From Atopobiaceae bacterium (GTDB taxonomy: Bacteria > Actinomycetota > Coriobacteriia > Coriobacteriales > Atopobiaceae): 10,614 nt of DNA. Below are positions 9,327 through 10,614 of this stretch, piece by piece; within the stretch, counting starts at the first letter, position 1, and each line of letters opens with the position of its first letter. The stretch spans positions 1-10,614 of the forward strand of contig JAFUBJ010000578.1 in assembly GCA_017460265.1 (NCBI GenBank). The letters run 5' to 3'. Under the pieces are notes generated by a model that made no database searches, was not told where the DNA came from, and saw nothing but the letters and a program-made list of their open reading frames with translations. The translations under genes were made by a program, and so were the position numbers.

Positions 9327-9353
9327 AGAGAGGTTGTGCAAACAGGAAACCAA

Positions 9354-9360
9354 GGGGAGG
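9354..9360 (+). promoter_or_regulatory. mrp: Ribosome binding site deciding the mrp start
   Basis: GGGGAGG lies 6 nt before the ATG at 9367. It selects this start over the longer open frame beginning at 9193, whose extra 58 residues run through the uvrA operator region and resemble nothing. Confidence 0.75.
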
Positions 9361-9366
9361 AGAGGC

Positions 9367-10230
9367 ATGACCCCAGAGGAAGAAGAGGCAATTCGCCGCG
9401 AATTCGAGGCTTCGCGCAAAGAGGCCCACAAGGAGCAGCCCCACCAGGCGCAGGCACCGGACGGATTTGAGCTCAACCAGTTCTCCAGCATCAAGCATGT
9501 CATCGGCATCGTGTCCGGCAAGGGCGGTGTAGGCAAGTCGTTCGTCACCGGCATCCTGGCAACCGAGCTCATGCGCGCCGGACATTCCGTCGGCATCCTT
9601 GACGCCGACATCACCGGCCCGTCCATCCCCAAGATGTTTGGCATCTCAGACCAGCGCATCGCCGCCATGGACGAGCGCATGCTGATTCCCGCCACCACCA
9701 GCACGGGCATCAGGGTCGTCTCCACCAACCTCGTCCTCGAACACGAGACCGACCCAGTGCTGTGGCGCGGACCCTTGCTCATGGGCGTCCTCAAGCAGTT
9801 CTACGAGGATGTCTTGTGGGGCAACATTGACTACCTGCTCGTCGACATGCCCCCGGGAACGGGCGATGTCGCGCTGACCGTCTTCCAGTCGCTGCCCATC
9901 GAGGGCGTGGTCATCGTGTCCAGCCCGCAGGATCTTGTCCAGATGATCGTGGGCAAGGCCGTCAACATGGCAGCCATGATGGAGGTTCCCGTCATTGGCC
10001 TGGTCGAGAACATGAGCTACTTTGTCTGCCCGTCCTGCGGCGAGAAGCACGAGCTCTTTGGCCCGAGCTATGCGCAGGAGACCGCAGACCACTTTGGCAT
10101 CGACCTGCTTGGCAGGCTTCCCATTGACCCAGCCATCGCCAAGATCTGCGACGCCGGCACCATCGAGCGTGACCTGCCCGAGCACCTGCTTGATGCGGCG
10201 CTCGAGATCATCGCTGAGCACGACGCATAA
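9367..10230 (+). CDS. mrp: Mrp/ApbC-family iron-sulfur cluster carrier ATPase
   Basis: This 287-residue cytosolic P-loop ATPase belongs to the Mrp/NBP35 group (MinD/ParA-like fold). Members bind a [4Fe-4S] cluster at a dimer interface and pass it to target enzymes. Visible are the deviant Walker A SGKGGVGKS (50-58), LDADITGPSIPKMFG (78-92), WRGPLLMGVLKQF (133-145), VDMPPGTGD (159-167) and the cluster-binding CPSC (221-224). A charged, hydrophilic lead of about 40 residues precedes the ATPase; the MIP18/DUF59 domain found at the N terminus of many bacterial Mrp proteins is absent. It is transcribed divergently from uvrA. No terminator is seen in the 33 nt before the next gene, so the two are probably co-transcribed. 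The client proteins are unknown. Confidence 0.93.
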   Translation: MTPEEEEAIRREFEASRKEAHKEQPHQAQAPDGFELNQFSSIKHVIGIVSGKGGVGKSFVTGILATELMRAGHSVGILDADITGPSIPKMFGISDQRIAAMDERMLIPATTSTGIRVVSTNLVLEHETDPVLWRGPLLMGVLKQFYEDVLWGNIDYLLVDMPPGTGDVALTVFQSLPIEGVVIVSSPQDLVQMIVGKAVNMAAMMEVPVIGLVENMSYFVCPSCGEKHELFGPSYAQETADHFGIDLLGRLPIDPAIAKICDAGTIERDLPEHLLDAALEIIAEHDA

Positions 10231-10263
10231 AAAGAGCACCTCACCAGCAAGAAGAGAGACGTC

Positions 10264-10614
10264 ATGGCCCGAAAGGAATCACGCGCTCAGGAGAAGCGGC
10301 GACTTCTAGCCGCCGCCGCGTCGGTGCGCCCACCTTCGGACTGTGACGTCATCGTTGTGGGCGGGGGTGCGGCAGGGCTCGTCGCCGCCATCACGGCGGC
10401 AGAGGCCGGGGCCTTGACGGTCGTGCTCGAGCGCGACCTGGAGTGCGGCCGCCGCATCCTCGCCACCGGAAATGGCCGGTGCAACTTTGCCAACGTGAGC
10501 CTCGACGCCCAGCGCTACAACGACCCGGCCTTCGTGGGATCGGTTTGCGGGCAGACATGGCTGGGCGACGTGCTCTCCTTCTTCCGCACCTCTGGCCTGC
10601 GCTGGCGCGCCGAG
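10264..10614 (+). CDS. BaiN/HI0933-family flavoprotein (N-terminal 117 residues, cut by window edge)
   Basis: The open frame runs from the ATG at 10264 through the right edge without a stop. It shows an FAD-binding Rossmann start, DVIVVGGGAAGLVAAITAAEAGA (about 28-50), then LERDLECGRRILATGNGRCNFAN (55-77). The latter is the family's signature block (GRK-L-TGGGRCN-TN) in the HI0933/YhiN/BaiN group of NAD(P)/FAD-dependent oxidoreductases. Some gut members are reported to act in bile-acid reduction, but most have no known substrate, so no specific reaction is assigned. A basic stretch of about 26 residues precedes the FAD fold; with a weak purine-rich site (AAGAGAG) as the only ribosome signal, a slightly later start cannot be excluded. 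It follows mrp by 33 nt. Confidence 0.85.
   Translation, partial: MARKESRAQEKRRLLAAAASVRPPSDCDVIVVGGGAAGLVAAITAAEAGALTVVLERDLECGRRILATGNGRCNFANVSLDAQRYNDPAFVGSVCGQTWLGDVLSFFRTSGLRWRAE

Noticed and set aside
9193..9366. N-terminal extension of Mrp by 58 residues
   Set aside because: The extra stretch covers the SOS boxes and a -10-like element, encodes a low-complexity basic peptide, and a strong ribosome site marks the ATG at 9367.

Overview
The window is GC-rich and densely coded. It looks like a chromosomal segment of a Gram-positive actinobacterium. The MurJ has the actinobacterial form of the early loop (LPTQIYEL instead of the proteobacterial LPN-RR motif), and a Gram-positive-type SOS box (GAAC-N4-GTTT) lies in front of uvrA. 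The overall flavour suggests Coriobacteriia (Atopobiaceae/Olsenella-like), but that is an inference from protein character and not a database result. I see no rRNA, tRNA, CRISPR array, transposase or phage gene.

Layout, left to right. (1) Positions 1-477, minus strand: the N-terminal part of HisZ, the regulatory subunit of ATP phosphoribosyltransferase (histidine synthesis), running off the left edge. A perfect 7-bp palindrome with a 4-bp centre lies just upstream and is a likely operator. (2) Positions 478-973: a 496-bp non-coding stretch. It contains a striking array of six near-palindromic motifs (consensus YTGCACGCAAYTG) that alternate in orientation with an exact 94-bp period. (3) Positions 6080 down to 974, minus strand: a tight three-gene envelope operon. 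It encodes a 989-residue membrane protein that fuses an acyltransferase-3 domain, a CapA-like domain and a C-terminal SGNH-like domain; then a YbaK/ProX-family Cys-tRNA(Pro) deacylase; then the lipid II flippase MurJ. Gaps between the genes are only 4-7 nt. (4) Positions 9125 down to 6249, minus strand: complete uvrA (nucleotide excision repair), with a LexA-type box over the expected -35 position. (5) Positions 9367 to the right edge, plus strand: an Mrp/ApbC-type iron-sulfur carrier ATPase, then the start of a BaiN/HI0933-family flavoprotein in the same likely operon.

How the genes relate: the envelope operon probably joins cell-surface acylation or polymer metabolism with lipid II export and one translation quality-control enzyme. 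uvrA and mrp are divergently transcribed from a shared 241-bp region. The two most unusual signals are the 94-bp alternating motif array after murJ, and the SGNH domain of the fusion protein, whose nucleophile Ser and catalytic His positions read Asp and Gln.
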